NCBI GenBank assembly: GCA_945917765.1
Contig: CAMEHU010000002.1
Location: forward strand, 1-64,000
Reading direction: 5' to 3'
Source: an uncultured Lachnospiraceae bacterium
GTDB lineage: Bacteria; Bacillota; Clostridia; TANB77; CAG-508
DNA length: 64,000 nucleotides
Part shown: in pieces, positions 9,463 through 18,296 of the stretch
Position numbering within the stretch: the stretch's first letter is position 1
Layout: each line of letters begins with the position of its first letter
Made by a program: the position numbers and the translations under genes
The notes under the pieces: model-generated
What the model saw: only the letters and a program-made list of their open reading frames with translations
Database searches by the model: none
Told to the model about the DNA's origin: nothing

Positions 9463-10161
9463 TTAATATTTACTTTTTAATTCTTGATCCAGTCCTTCGC
9501 CACTTCTGCAAAAGAAATGCAAATAATACCAATACTTTCCGTTTTCATCTATTGCAGATGGATAAACTCTAAAATAATTTATCTCTGGTTGTATTTGATT
9601 ATCTGTATGTTCTTCATTCCAGTCTAAAACATAATCTAACTCTTTATTTTGAATTTCATTACCTCTTTTCAAAGCTTCACTTTCAGAAGAAAACTCTTTT
9701 TTTCCATGAGTAATAGAATCGTAAAAAGTTGTTGACTCTTTGTTCTGTTGTCCTTGATTACTTGAACTATTAGTCTTATTATTTTCTGCTGTTTTATTCT
9801 CCTTTTTTTCTTCTTGCAAATTATTGCTTGTAGTTGGCTCGTTGTTAGATTTAATTTCTTTTTTCTTTGTCTTTTCAGAAACTTTTGTTGATGTTTTAGA
9901 TTTGTTTTCTTGATTCTGAATATCTTCTTTTGAACTTTCACTATTTCCATTTGCTGTTTTGTTTTCAGTTTCATCAGTTTTAGTGGTTATTTCATCATTT
10001 TTTTGTTCTTCATCTTGCAAGTTAAATTCCTCTTCTTTTGCTTTTACAACATTTACTTGTTCGTGGTTTGAATTTTTCTTTAAACATTTGGTTAGAACAA
10101 ATGCTCCACTAATCACTATTGCAAAAACAATAATGACAACTAAAATGAATTTCTTTTTCAT
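9463..10161 (-). CDS. Membrane-anchored protein with low-complexity linker
   Basis: A 232-residue protein with an N-terminal membrane segment (MKKKFILVVIIVFAIVISGA region), then about 120 residues rich in Glu, Lys, Asn, Thr and Gln. It ends in a compact C-terminal part of about 80 residues with aromatic residues (YDSITHGKKEF, YYLHFFCRSGEG). The topology suggests an extracellular domain held off the membrane by a disordered stalk. ATG at 10161 has AAGGAGC at good spacing. The function is unknown; position suggests a role in the element's surface functions. Confidence 0.7.
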   Translation of the reverse strand: MKKKFILVVIIVFAIVISGAFVLTKCLKKNSNHEQVNVVKAKEEEFNLQDEEQKNDEITTKTDETENKTANGNSESSKEDIQNQENKSKTSTKVSEKTKKKEIKSNNEPTTSNNLQEEKKENKTAENNKTNSSSNQGQQNKESTTFYDSITHGKKEFSSESEALKRGNEIQNKELDYVLDWNEEHTDNQIQPEINYFRVYPSAIDENGKYWYYLHFFCRSGEGLDQELKSKY

Positions 10162-10330
10162 TACAATCACGCTCCTTTTTACTTTCAATCTAGCATATTT
10201 TTAATAATTAGTCATCTGTGTATATTTAATTAATTATTAATTTATTTCTTTCAGTTAGTAATATAACAGTTAGTATATATACTAGGGAGGTTTGTAAGGA
10301 GGGATTTCATGGAAAGTGGCTATACACCAT

Positions 10331-11257
10331 CTATCTTGCACCCATATCTTTTTGCCTTAAGTGTTTTGAATAATATTCAATGGCTTTAACAACAAAATCT
10401 TCAATCTTATCGTTTTCTACATTTTTTGGCAATACACTTCTGATTCTTTCTTCACTAAATTTCATTTTAGGAATTTGATTAGGTTTTTCCTGTGATAAAA
10501 TATCATCAATTTTTTCTTCGTTCAAACTACCTTCTTGGCTTAATTTTTTCATAACAATAGCCTGGGCGTGAGATGGTGTAGCGTCATTATATTCTATACA
10601 GTCTAATAATGCGTATTGCTCTTCTTCAGTAAGATATGAGAGTTCTACTGCTGGGTTAAAAGCAATCTCTTTTGTATCTACTTTATCTAGTAGTTCTGGA
10701 ATAAGTTTTGTTAAACGAATATATCTTCTAACTTGTCTGCCACTATCTTCATTGTCTTTTCCTATATCATCTGTAGATTCCCACTTTCGGACAACTTGTC
10801 CGAAAGATACTCCTTGATGTTTCATTGCGTCTAATTTCATTTTATATGCAAATGCTTTTTCACTTGGCAATATTTCTTCTCTTTGCATATTACTATCAAC
10901 CATAATGATTATTGCTTCATCATCTGATAGTTCTCTAACAATACAAGGCATAGTTTCTTTAAGTGCTAATTGACTTGCAAATTTTCTTCTATGTCCAGAA
11001 ATCATTTCATATCTTCCATCTGGCTTTGGTCTTACAAGTGCAGGTATCAATACACCATTATCTGCAATACTTTCTTTCATCTGTTCCATTTCTTCATTAT
11101 CAATGATTTTAAATGGATGATTTGGAAAGTCGTCAATACAATCAATTTTTATATCCACTATTTTCTCTAGTTTTGCATTATCTCTTTGCTCTTGTGTAGA
11201 AAATAAATCATCTAGCTTTATCTTTGGAATTTGCATTTTTGTTTCTTTCTTTTCCAT
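10331..11257 (-). CDS. ParB/RepB-type partition protein
   Basis: A 308-residue ParB-family CTP-dependent partition protein that would load at centromere-like sites and work with the adjacent ParA. The nuclease-like N-terminal domain shows IADNGVLIPALVRPKPDG, then the GHRRKFAS arginine motif, followed by a helix-turn-helix region. ATG at 11257 is nine bases from GGAGG. The gene overlaps the end of parA by about 50 bases, the usual tightly coupled partition operon. In this context it serves maintenance of the mobile element rather than the chromosome. Confidence 0.9.
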   Translation of the reverse strand: MEKKETKMQIPKIKLDDLFSTQEQRDNAKLEKIVDIKIDCIDDFPNHPFKIIDNEEMEQMKESIADNGVLIPALVRPKPDGRYEMISGHRRKFASQLALKETMPCIVRELSDDEAIIIMVDSNMQREEILPSEKAFAYKMKLDAMKHQGVSFGQVVRKWESTDDIGKDNEDSGRQVRRYIRLTKLIPELLDKVDTKEIAFNPAVELSYLTEEEQYALLDCIEYNDATPSHAQAIVMKKLSQEGSLNEEKIDDILSQEKPNQIPKMKFSEERIRSVLPKNVENDKIEDFVVKAIEYYSKHLRQKDMGAR

Positions 11258-12035
11258 CAATTAACACCTCCTTTGCAAGTGATGAATAAGCCTCTGCTAC
11301 TTTGCTAGATTTGTCATAAGTAAATATGCTTTTTCCATGTGCTGTTGACTCTGCAACTTTAATTGCTCTTGGTATTTGGGTATCATAGATTCTTACTGCA
11401 CTACCATAATTTTCTTGTAATTGATTATAAATATCTTTAGTTAAATTAGCTCGTTTATCAACTATTGTTAATACAATTCCATCTATTTTAAGATTGGGAT
11501 TTATTTGTTGCCTTATTTTTATAATAGTTGATAACAATTGAGTCATACCTTTAGCAGCTAGATATTGAGGTTGCACTGGAATTATAACTTTATCTGCACA
11601 AGCAAGTGCATTAATTGGTAACATTCCAAGTGAAGGCTGAGTATCTATTAAAATATAATCATATTGGTCTTTTATACTTTGAATTGAATGTCTTAAAGTA
11701 TATTCTCTACTCATTGCTCCAACAAGCGTCATTTCAATACTAGATAATTGAATATCACTTGGTATTAAATCTAAATTTTCATTATGATGTTTAATACATT
11801 TTTCAAAATCTGTCTTTTTGTCACTCAAGGTATTTAGCAATACTTCATTAAGAGTCACAGGAATTTCGTCTTCTGTCCACCCCATATATGTTGTTAAATT
11901 ACCTTGAGGATCTGCATCAATAAGTAAAACTTTTTTACCTTGACTTGCAAGTGCTGCACCAAGATTAAATGTTGTAGTTGTTTTACCAACACCACCTTTT
12001 TGGTTTGAAATAGCAATTATTTCACATTGTGCCAT
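11208..12035 (-). CDS. ParA/Soj-type partition ATPase
   Basis: A 275-residue ParA ATPase. The deviant Walker A KGGVGKTTTTFN lies near the N-terminus, followed by LLIDADPQGNLT and the Walker B region YDYILIDTQPSLG. It has no N-terminal DNA-binding extension, so it resembles the Soj/type Ib group. The ATG at 12035 is nine bases from AAGGAG and better placed than the in-frame ATG at 12044. It works with the overlapping parB downstream to segregate the element. Confidence 0.93.
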   Translation of the reverse strand: MAQCEIIAISNQKGGVGKTTTTFNLGAALASQGKKVLLIDADPQGNLTTYMGWTEDEIPVTLNEVLLNTLSDKKTDFEKCIKHHNENLDLIPSDIQLSSIEMTLVGAMSREYTLRHSIQSIKDQYDYILIDTQPSLGMLPINALACADKVIIPVQPQYLAAKGMTQLLSTIIKIRQQINPNLKIDGIVLTIVDKRANLTKDIYNQLQENYGSAVRIYDTQIPRAIKVAESTAHGKSIFTYDKSSKVAEAYSSLAKEVLIDGKERNKNANSKDKAR

Positions 12036-12063
12036 ATTCTTCATCTCCTTTCCTTAAATTTAG

Positions 12064-12113
12064 CCATCATTTATAGATGGCATGTACAAAAAAAGAACTA
12101 GCATTTGCTAGTC
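12064..12113 (-). terminator. Terminator and second hairpin ahead of parA
   Basis: Minus strand, in order: the perfect stem ACTAGCA/TGCTAGT (12098-12113) followed by a T-rich run, then a second hairpin GCCATC/GATGGC (12064-12082), then the parA ribosome binding site. The terminator overlaps the stop codon of the small upstream gene. Confidence 0.7.
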
Positions 12114-12257
12114 TAAAATTTCAATATACTTAATTAATAATTCATCAATTACATCTGTATTTTCATTTTCTTTTATAAGTTTATTTCTAAATTCATTTAA
12201 GGAATTTATTATTATTTTTAATTCATATATATCAAGTTTTAATTTATACTTTTTCAT
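12108..12257 (-). CDS. Small hypothetical protein upstream of parA
   Basis: A 49-residue, Lys/Glu/Ile-rich, probably helical peptide beginning MKKYKLKLDIYELK and ending at a TAG inside a terminator hairpin. GGTGG lies upstream at usable spacing, and an in-frame ATG two codons earlier (12263) is an alternative start. Small helical proteins of this kind are common as first genes of conjugative-element modules; I do not recognise a named family. Confidence 0.5.
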   Translation of the reverse strand: MKKYKLKLDIYELKIIINSLNEFRNKLIKENENTDVIDELLIKYIEILD

Positions 12258-12310
12258 ATACATCCACCACATTTAATATAACAATTTTTTATATGAATTA
12301 AAAATGTGCT

Positions 12311-12341
12311 AAAAAAAGAGAGATAAAATACATTATCCCTC
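12311..12341 (-). terminator. Terminator of the sugar transferase gene
   Basis: On the minus strand the stem GAGGGATAA/TTATCTCTC is followed by seven T, 15 bases after the sugar transferase stop. It marks the probable border between the element and the chromosome-type surface genes. Confidence 0.7.
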
Positions 12342-12355
12342 ATTATAGTTTGATA

Positions 12356-13117
12356 CTACTTTGCTCCTGTTTTAAATAACACTGCTGCTATTGTTAAGAA
12401 TACACACTTAATATCTAATATTAAATTACAATTTTTACAATAGAAATATTCTAATTCAAGTCTTCTTTCATAAGTAGTAGCTGATCTTCCGTTCGCGGCC
12501 CACCACCCCGAAATGCCTGGACGAACACTTTCGTATATTGCATGATTTCCTTTATGAGCATCAAGCTCTCCTTCAACTAAAGGTCGAGGTCCTATCATAG
12601 ACATATCACCTTTAATTACATTGATGAATTGTGGCAATTCATCTAATGATGTTTTTCTTAAAATATTTCCCATTTTTGTTATTCTTGGATCATTTTCAAA
12701 TTTTTGATTTAAGTCCCATTCTTTTTTATACTTAGGGTCTTTTAAAAGTTCTTTTAACACTTCATCTGCATTCCATACCATACTTCTAAGTTTATATATA
12801 TATATCGGTTTTCCATTTTTTCCGATTCTCTTTTGTTTATAAAATATTGATTTTTTATCTCCTGTTGCTATGTAACATATTTTAGTTACTATTGCTACTG
12901 GAATTAATGCTATAATGCCAAGCAATGAACAAATTATGTCAAAGATTCTTTTAATGCTAAAATATGAAACTCTCTCAATTTTATGAAAAATTACTTTTGA
13001 TTTTTTTACTTTGTTGTTAACTGGTACTATAACTGATTCAAGTGCAACAACATCTTTTAAAGCTTTAGAGTTCATATCATCCTTAGTGTCTATAACTACT
13101 GAATCTATTGGAGACAT
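12356..13117 (-). CDS. Undecaprenyl-phosphate sugar-phosphate transferase
   Basis: A 253-residue bacterial sugar transferase (Pfam Bac_transf) that moves a sugar phosphate onto undecaprenyl phosphate, the first membrane step of capsule or glycan assembly. After an N-terminal extension there is a membrane helix (KRIFDIICSLLG region). Conserved blocks follow: KLRSM, DPRITKMGN, SLDELPQFINVIKGDMS, IGPRP, RPGISGWW and a C-terminal TYERRLELEYFY segment. It starts immediately after the stop of a shorter paralog, which provides its ribosome binding site. Confidence 0.88.
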   Translation of the reverse strand: MSPIDSVVIDTKDDMNSKALKDVVALESVIVPVNNKVKKSKVIFHKIERVSYFSIKRIFDIICSLLGIIALIPVAIVTKICYIATGDKKSIFYKQKRIGKNGKPIYIYKLRSMVWNADEVLKELLKDPKYKKEWDLNQKFENDPRITKMGNILRKTSLDELPQFINVIKGDMSMIGPRPLVEGELDAHKGNHAIYESVRPGISGWWAANGRSATTYERRLELEYFYCKNCNLILDIKCVFLTIAAVLFKTGAK

Positions 13118-13741
13118 TCATGCCACCTCCTTTACTGATTTTAGTAGTCCTTTATCTGAAAATAGAGGAACTTGCCACAACCCAGTAATTCCAGGCTTAC
13201 ACTTAGTAATATAGTAATAATAATACCCCATATCTTTTTCTTCTCTAGGCAAATATGGTCTAGGTCCAACTAAACTCATATCACCTTTTAAAACATTAAT
13301 AAACTGAGGAAATTCATCTAAACTAGTACTTCTCAAAAACTTACCAATTTTTGTAATTCTAGGATCATTCTTCAATTTCTTATTCTTACTATACTCTTTT
13401 CTAGCCTCTTCATCTTCTTCAAGCAACTTCTTCAAAACATCATCTGCGCCAACAACCATTGTTCTGAACTTATACATTCTAAATAATTTACCATCTTTAC
13501 CAATTCTATCTTGCGAAAAAAATAATGGCCCTTTATCTTTGTCCATTATTTTTACGATATATAAAATTATAGTTAATGGTATTAATACACACATCCCTGC
13601 CACTCCGGCACATATATCGATAAATCTTTTGGTTATAATCGTAAATGCATAGACGACTTTATTATTTAATAATATATCTCTTTTTGAAGGTTTTACTTCG
13701 ATAATTCCTTTTTCTTTTGCAACTTCTAACTTATCACTCAT
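13118..13741 (-). CDS. Sugar-phosphate transferase paralog with altered C-terminus
   Basis: A 207-residue member of the same family as its downstream neighbour. It keeps the membrane helix and the blocks KFRTMV, DPRITKIGKFLR, SLDEFPQFINVLKGDMS, VGPRP and KPGITGLWQV. The family sequence then ends: the usual GRS/TYEER and terminal helix are replaced by about 17 residues, the last of which are encoded by the neighbour's ribosome binding site. Either this is a shortened but active enzyme, or a decayed one, or the pair work together. Confidence 0.8.
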   Translation of the reverse strand: MSDKLEVAKEKGIIEVKPSKRDILLNNKVVYAFTIITKRFIDICAGVAGMCVLIPLTIILYIVKIMDKDKGPLFFSQDRIGKDGKLFRMYKFRTMVVGADDVLKKLLEEDEEARKEYSKNKKLKNDPRITKIGKFLRSTSLDEFPQFINVLKGDMSLVGPRPYLPREEKDMGYYYYYITKCKPGITGLWQVPLFSDKGLLKSVKEVA

Positions 13742-13819
13742 ACTTATTTCCCCTTGTTTTTTTTATTAAAAAAGCTAGTTTCCATTATATAACAAACTAT
13801 TACACTTTTCAAGATTTTT

Positions 13820-14323
13820 CTACATTTTTATTGCTTTATTTTGTTTTTTTATTTTTTTGTATATTTCACAAATATTCCACACCACAAAAATCCCAAAACC
13901 AGCCCCACAGCTATCAATTAAAACATCTCTAAATTCACCTGATCTACCACCAACAAACAGCTGATGTATCTCATCACTGCATGCATATATAAATGCTAAT
14001 CCGATGCTTATTAAAACTTTCTTTCTATTATTTATTTCATAAGTATTCATAAATAAAAATAATAGAATACCAAGACAAGTATACACTGAAAAATGTGCCA
14101 TTTTTCTTACTGGGAATACAATTTCTTGTTTCTTTATTTCTTTTTCTTTTTGATTTAATTTTTTCATTTTTGGGTGATTTTCAACAATTGTATCAACAAT
14201 TCTTCCACTTGATTTGTCAGATTGTTCTGATTGTTCTGATGAAAATTTAAAAATCACAACACAATTTGTAATTATTAAAAATATTAATATTATTCTTAAA
14301 AAAATCTTTAAATTTTTATTCAT
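13820..14323 (-). CDS. VanZ-like membrane protein
   Basis: A 167-residue membrane protein of the VanZ family. Family hallmarks are FSSEQSEQSDKSSG near the N-terminus, RKMAHFSVY in the middle and SDEIHQLFVGGRSGEFRDV before the last helix. VanZ relatives affect glycopeptide tolerance or surface glycan traits, but the biochemical role is not settled. ATG at 14323 is nine bases from GGGAG, so it is better than the ATG three codons earlier. Confidence 0.85.
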   Translation of the reverse strand: MNKNLKIFLRIILIFLIITNCVVIFKFSSEQSEQSDKSSGRIVDTIVENHPKMKKLNQKEKEIKKQEIVFPVRKMAHFSVYTCLGILLFLFMNTYEINNRKKVLISIGLAFIYACSDEIHQLFVGGRSGEFRDVLIDSCGAGFGIFVVWNICEIYKKIKKQNKAIKM

Positions 14324-14501
14324 TTTTCTCATCTCCCAATTTCAATATTATAATTCAAGCATTATTTTTTTTCAATAATTTGAATGACTTTTTTCAACAA
14401 ATTTTGTAATTGGTCTTTACAAATTTTATTTGCCGTTGTATAATCAGAATCATTGCATATTTTTTTAATATTATTACTATAATTTATGGGAGTGATTAAT
14501 T

Positions 14502-14687
14502 TTGGAAAATCAACTAATTGTGTATACGCCAAAGAAAAATGTTAAAAAAATAGTTTTGACTATATTTTTAGGACTAATATTAAGTTTAATTATTTTTCTA
14601 ATAGCAGCATATAGTAGTGCTTCTATTTCAATGAAATCAAAGTGGAATGAAACATCAAATAATATGGTTAGTTCATTCTACTTTTAA
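14502..14687 (+). CDS. Small single-pass membrane protein
   Basis: A 61-residue protein beginning with TTG, eight bases after GGGAGTGA. A short polar N-terminus is followed by one membrane helix (about residues 19-42) and a Ser/Asn-rich tail. It is one of the few plus-strand genes and is followed by its own terminator, both of which support it being expressed. Function unknown. Confidence 0.5.
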   Translation: MENQLIVYTPKKNVKKIVLTIFLGLILSLIIFLIAAYSSASISMKSKWNETSNNMVSSFYF

Positions 14688-14699
14688 TTTTTCTATAAC

Positions 14700-14738
14700 A
14701 AAAAAGAGGAGCATCATAAAAAAAGATGTTCCTCTTTT
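14700..14738 (+). terminator. Intrinsic terminator
   Basis: The stem AGAGGAGCATC/GATGTTCCTCT with A-rich and T-rich flanks lies between convergent genes and could act in both directions. Confidence 0.75.
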
Positions 14739-14822
14739 GTATTTTAAACCTTTTATTTCCTAATATATTCATTTTAATTTTTTATTATATGTATTTATGA
14801 AATTGAATACATGTACCGGATT

Positions 14823-15572
14823 TTATGCAAATGCAAAAAACAATTTTTTCTTAACTGCAACAGGTTCTTCTATTTCAATTGGATTATTTTCAATAATTTG
14901 TCTTGGATTTGTTGTTGTTAATTCTTCAAATTTTTCTTCACTGATGTATTTCAAGAATTCTCTTTCAACTCTGTCAAAATGTCCATAAATATATCCTGTT
15001 CTATGTGTGTCTGATGCTAAGAAATGAACCATATTGCTTTTTAGCATTTTTATTATTGTTTTTTGTGCTTCTTTTCCATATTGACCAATAATACTTCCAT
15101 AATTGCTTTGTATTAATGGAAGTAGTTCATTTGGATTATGTTGTACAAATAAATATCTTTCAGGATGTGCTAAAACTGGTACACATCCTGCTGATATTAT
15201 TTCATCTATTACATTGTTTAATGTTAATACTCTACTTTTTTGTGGAAGTTCAAAAAGTAGATATCTGCTTTTTGCAAGCTTTGATACAACTCCATTTTTT
15301 ATTAATTCCCCAATATCTTCTGAAATGTATACTTCATTTCCTTGGTGAATTTTTAATGAAATATTGTTTTCATTTAGCTTAATTTTTAAGTCATATAATT
15401 TAGGTTTTATTGTTTGATAATCATTTTCATAATATCCACATATATAATGTGGTGTTAAAATCACATCTGTAAAACCAGCTAGTTTTGCTAGTTTCAAACT
15501 AGTTAATGATTCAATGACATCTCTTGAGCCATCATCAACATTATTTAACAAATGAGTATGTATATCTATCAT
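14823..15572 (-). CDS. cpsB: CpsB/YwqE-type protein-tyrosine phosphatase (PHP fold)
   Basis: A 249-residue metal-dependent phosphatase that removes phosphate from the capsule tyrosine kinase. The PHP metal-binding motif MIDIHTHLLNNVDDGS is at the N-terminus. VILTPHYICGYY, HQGNEVYI, VLAHPERY and ASDTHRTG follow in the family order. It lies downstream of the cpsD kinase and cpsC adaptor genes, forming the usual three-part control of capsule chain length and export. Confidence 0.9.
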   Translation of the reverse strand: MIDIHTHLLNNVDDGSRDVIESLTSLKLAKLAGFTDVILTPHYICGYYENDYQTIKPKLYDLKIKLNENNISLKIHQGNEVYISEDIGELIKNGVVSKLAKSRYLLFELPQKSRVLTLNNVIDEIISAGCVPVLAHPERYLFVQHNPNELLPLIQSNYGSIIGQYGKEAQKTIIKMLKSNMVHFLASDTHRTGYIYGHFDRVEREFLKYISEEKFEELTTTNPRQIIENNPIEIEEPVAVKKKLFFAFA

Positions 15573-15598
15573 TACAAATCTCCTTTACCCTCATGTGA

Positions 15599-16546
15599 CT
15601 ATTTGTTTTCTAGGTATTTAGTTAATTGTTTTAATAGTACATTTAAATCTTCATCATTTTTATTTTCTGAATCATTTGTTACTTGATTTGATTTTTCCTC
15701 ATCAACTTTGTCTAATTTTTGTTTCATTTGTTCTACTTTTTTATCTTCAACTTTTGCGTTTCCTTTGAATAATCCTCCAAATACTCCAGAATTAGCTTCT
15801 ATTGGTTCATTTGATTTAGATTTTTTCTTAGATTTTCTTCCTTTAGCTGTTGAAGCAACTATAGAACTTTCATAATAATATGATTTTCCGTATTCTCTTT
15901 TACTTAATGGCACTCTGTTTAATATTACTCCGCTAACTTTTCCACCAACATTTTCAATGTTTTTCTTTATTTGTTTTAACAATTCCATTTTTGTCTTTTT
16001 ATGTGATGCTACTATTAATGTAGAACCAACATATCTTGAAATTGCTAAAGCATCTGTTACCATTGTGCTTGGTGTTGAGTCAAATATTACTATATCTGCC
16101 ATTTCTTCTAATGTTTTTATTAGATTAACCATTTTAGTACTTGTTAATAATTCTGATGGGTTTGGTGGTACAATACCTGCTGTTATAACATATAAATTAT
16201 CAATTAAAGTTCTTTGAATATATTCACCTAATGCATCTTGTGAATCTTTTACTGATAAAATTAGGTAATTTGATAACCCTTTGTTATTTGATAATTCAAA
16301 TATGTTGTGTTGTTTTCCCCTTCTCATATCTGTATCTACTAAAATTACTTTTTTTCCTGCTTGTGCGAATGTTATTGCTAAGTTTGCAGCAATCCAGCTT
16401 TTTCCATCTCCTGCTTGTGTACTTGTGAATAATATTGAGTTATGTTCATTACTTGCAGTCATAAATTGTACATTAGTTCTTAATGTTCTAAAAACTTCAG
16501 ATACTGATGCTTTTGGAGATGTAAATGTTATAATTTCGTTTTGCAT
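15599..16546 (-). CDS. cpsD: CpsD/CapB-type capsule tyrosine kinase
   Basis: A 315-residue bacterial tyrosine kinase. The Walker A is STQAGDGKSWIAANLA, Walker A' is LVDTDMRRGK and Walker B is IVIFDSTPSTM. A tyrosine cluster (YGKSYYYESS) follows the kinase core, then a charged low-complexity tail of about 90 residues instead of the usual terminal tyrosine cluster. The start overlaps the stop of cpsC. It should be activated by the membrane adaptor CpsC and reversed by CpsB. Confidence 0.9.
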   Translation of the reverse strand: MQNEIITFTSPKASVSEVFRTLRTNVQFMTASNEHNSILFTSTQAGDGKSWIAANLAITFAQAGKKVILVDTDMRRGKQHNIFELSNNKGLSNYLILSVKDSQDALGEYIQRTLIDNLYVITAGIVPPNPSELLTSTKMVNLIKTLEEMADIVIFDSTPSTMVTDALAISRYVGSTLIVASHKKTKMELLKQIKKNIENVGGKVSGVILNRVPLSKREYGKSYYYESSIVASTAKGRKSKKKSKSNEPIEANSGVFGGLFKGNAKVEDKKVEQMKQKLDKVDEEKSNQVTNDSENKNDEDLNVLLKQLTKYLENK

Positions 16547-17262
16547 TAATAAATCCCTCCTTTACTCATAGTTTTTTCATCTTTGATAGTAGGGATTGAT
16601 GCTAATACTGAAACTTCTAATTCTTTTTCAATATCATCTGCAGATTTAACTGTAGTATCTAATAAGTTTGCTAATAATACATATACTATAGATATTACTA
16701 ATCCTATTACCATAAATATTGCTATATCTTTGATATGATTAATATTATATGGTTCTGCTGGTTCTTCAGCTTCATCTACTATTGTAATATTATTAATTTT
16801 GTAGATTTCGCTTACTCTGTCTGAGAAAATTTCTGCAATTTTGTTTGCAATGTTTTTAGCATCTAATGCATTTTTGTTTGTAACTGTTATTTTAATTAGT
16901 TCTGTATCCTCGACTAAATTTACTGTTACATTTTTCCTTAGTTCTTCTTCATTTACTTTTAGTCTTAATTCTCTAATAACTTCTCTTAATATATTCTTTG
17001 TTTTAACCAATTCACTGTATGTTGGTACTAGTTTTTGGTTTAATGTTAATTCTGTTGAAGTAATTCCTTGTGCTTTATCACCTTCTGGCACCATAACATC
17101 AGATTGTGCTAAAACTAATGTTGTATATGCTTTATACTTAGGTTTAACAAATGCAAAAGAATATATTGTTCCAATTATTAAAAATAAAAGTACTATAGTT
17201 ATGATATGTAGTCTTTTGTTCCAAAAAATTTTGAATAATTGCTTTAAATCTAGTTCTTCCAT
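16546..17262 (-). CDS. cpsC: CpsC/Wzz-type chain-length regulator and kinase adaptor
   Basis: A 238-residue Wzz-domain protein with a cytoplasmic start (MEELDLKQLFKIFWNKR), a membrane helix, an extracellular loop of about 140 residues and a second membrane helix near the C-terminus. It sets polysaccharide chain length and activates the CpsD kinase. The open frame extends 13 codons upstream, but ATG at 17262 gives the family start. It is the first gene of cpsC-cpsD-cpsB. Confidence 0.88.
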   Translation of the reverse strand: MEELDLKQLFKIFWNKRLHIITIVLLFLIIGTIYSFAFVKPKYKAYTTLVLAQSDVMVPEGDKAQGITSTELTLNQKLVPTYSELVKTKNILREVIRELRLKVNEEELRKNVTVNLVEDTELIKITVTNKNALDAKNIANKIAEIFSDRVSEIYKINNITIVDEAEEPAEPYNINHIKDIAIFMVIGLVISIVYVLLANLLDTTVKSADDIEKELEVSVLASIPTIKDEKTMSKGGIY

Positions 17263-17390
17263 AACTTTCACTCTTTCCTCATAATATAGTCTGGTGAACA
17301 TTATATCAGAAAATTATGTAATTAGCAAGAGGTTTACAATAATTTTTCTCAATCTGTTTTTGAAACATTTTCGATTTTTATAACTAGCCC

Positions 17391-18245
17391 TCAAAAAGCA
17401 TTTTTAAAACACTTCCCAAATGAAAACTTGACGAATCTTTTGGCATTCCAAATACCAATTCCTATTATTTCAGCTAATCCAATAAAGGCAAAAATCATTC
17501 CAATAATATACATACTATTTATAGTTTTATTTGCAATAAATGCAAAAGTATTAGAAATGGCCCAATTGAACATTAATATATTATTTATAACAATTGCTGT
17601 TCCTGAATAAAGATTCAAAAATATAAAGAAAGTTCCAGTTACAAACATACTGATTCCTAATGAGCTTTTATTTAACATAAATATCACAAAAGCTAAAATA
17701 ATACTTAAAATACATGAAATAATCATTATAATTATTGCTATTTTATTTATTTTGTGTATTTTTTCGCTTATTTGATTAATAATATCTTCAGAATAAATTA
17801 TATTGTCCGTATATATTTTTATTACAGAATTTTCAAACTCTTCAATATTTTTTTTGTTTTCTTCTGTTACTTGATAATTTGTGTTTTCAAGCTGTTTTTT
17901 AACATTTTCATCTAACTGTTTTTTCATTTCTTCAGTTGATATTTCAGTTTTTTTATTGTCATATATACCTTCTATAACATTATTTACATCTTGTTTAATT
18001 TTATCTTCAGTAAATACATTATCTAAAACACTGATTTCAAAGCCTGATGACATAATATCATTTTCAGTATTTTCTTTGATAATACCATATAAATTGTAAT
18101 AATAATCTGTTTTTTGAAATGCTTTTTTCATATTATTTTTGTTTAACACATTACTTCTAACACAGCCTATTAGTATAATTGAAATCAATAAAATTGCAAG
18201 TATTAATGATAATATATATGAAACTATTTTTTTTCCTAATGTCAT
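17391..18245 (-). CDS. Multi-pass membrane protein of unknown function
   Basis: A 284-residue protein with one N-terminal membrane helix, an extracytoplasmic Glu/Lys/Asn-rich region of about 130 residues, then a cluster of about three to four membrane helices. ATG at 18245 is nine bases from AAAGGA. It lies between a sortase gene and the capsule-regulation genes, so a role in the cell surface is plausible, but I do not recognise the family. Confidence 0.6.
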   Translation of the reverse strand: MTLGKKIVSYILSLILAILLISIILIGCVRSNVLNKNNMKKAFQKTDYYYNLYGIIKENTENDIMSSGFEISVLDNVFTEDKIKQDVNNVIEGIYDNKKTEISTEEMKKQLDENVKKQLENTNYQVTEENKKNIEEFENSVIKIYTDNIIYSEDIINQISEKIHKINKIAIIIMIISCILSIILAFVIFMLNKSSLGISMFVTGTFFIFLNLYSGTAIVINNILMFNWAISNTFAFIANKTINSMYIIGMIFAFIGLAEIIGIGIWNAKRFVKFSFGKCFKNAF

Positions 18246-18296
18246 TTTTATCATTCCTTTATAATTTACATTTATAGTTTTATTTATTTTGATTTT

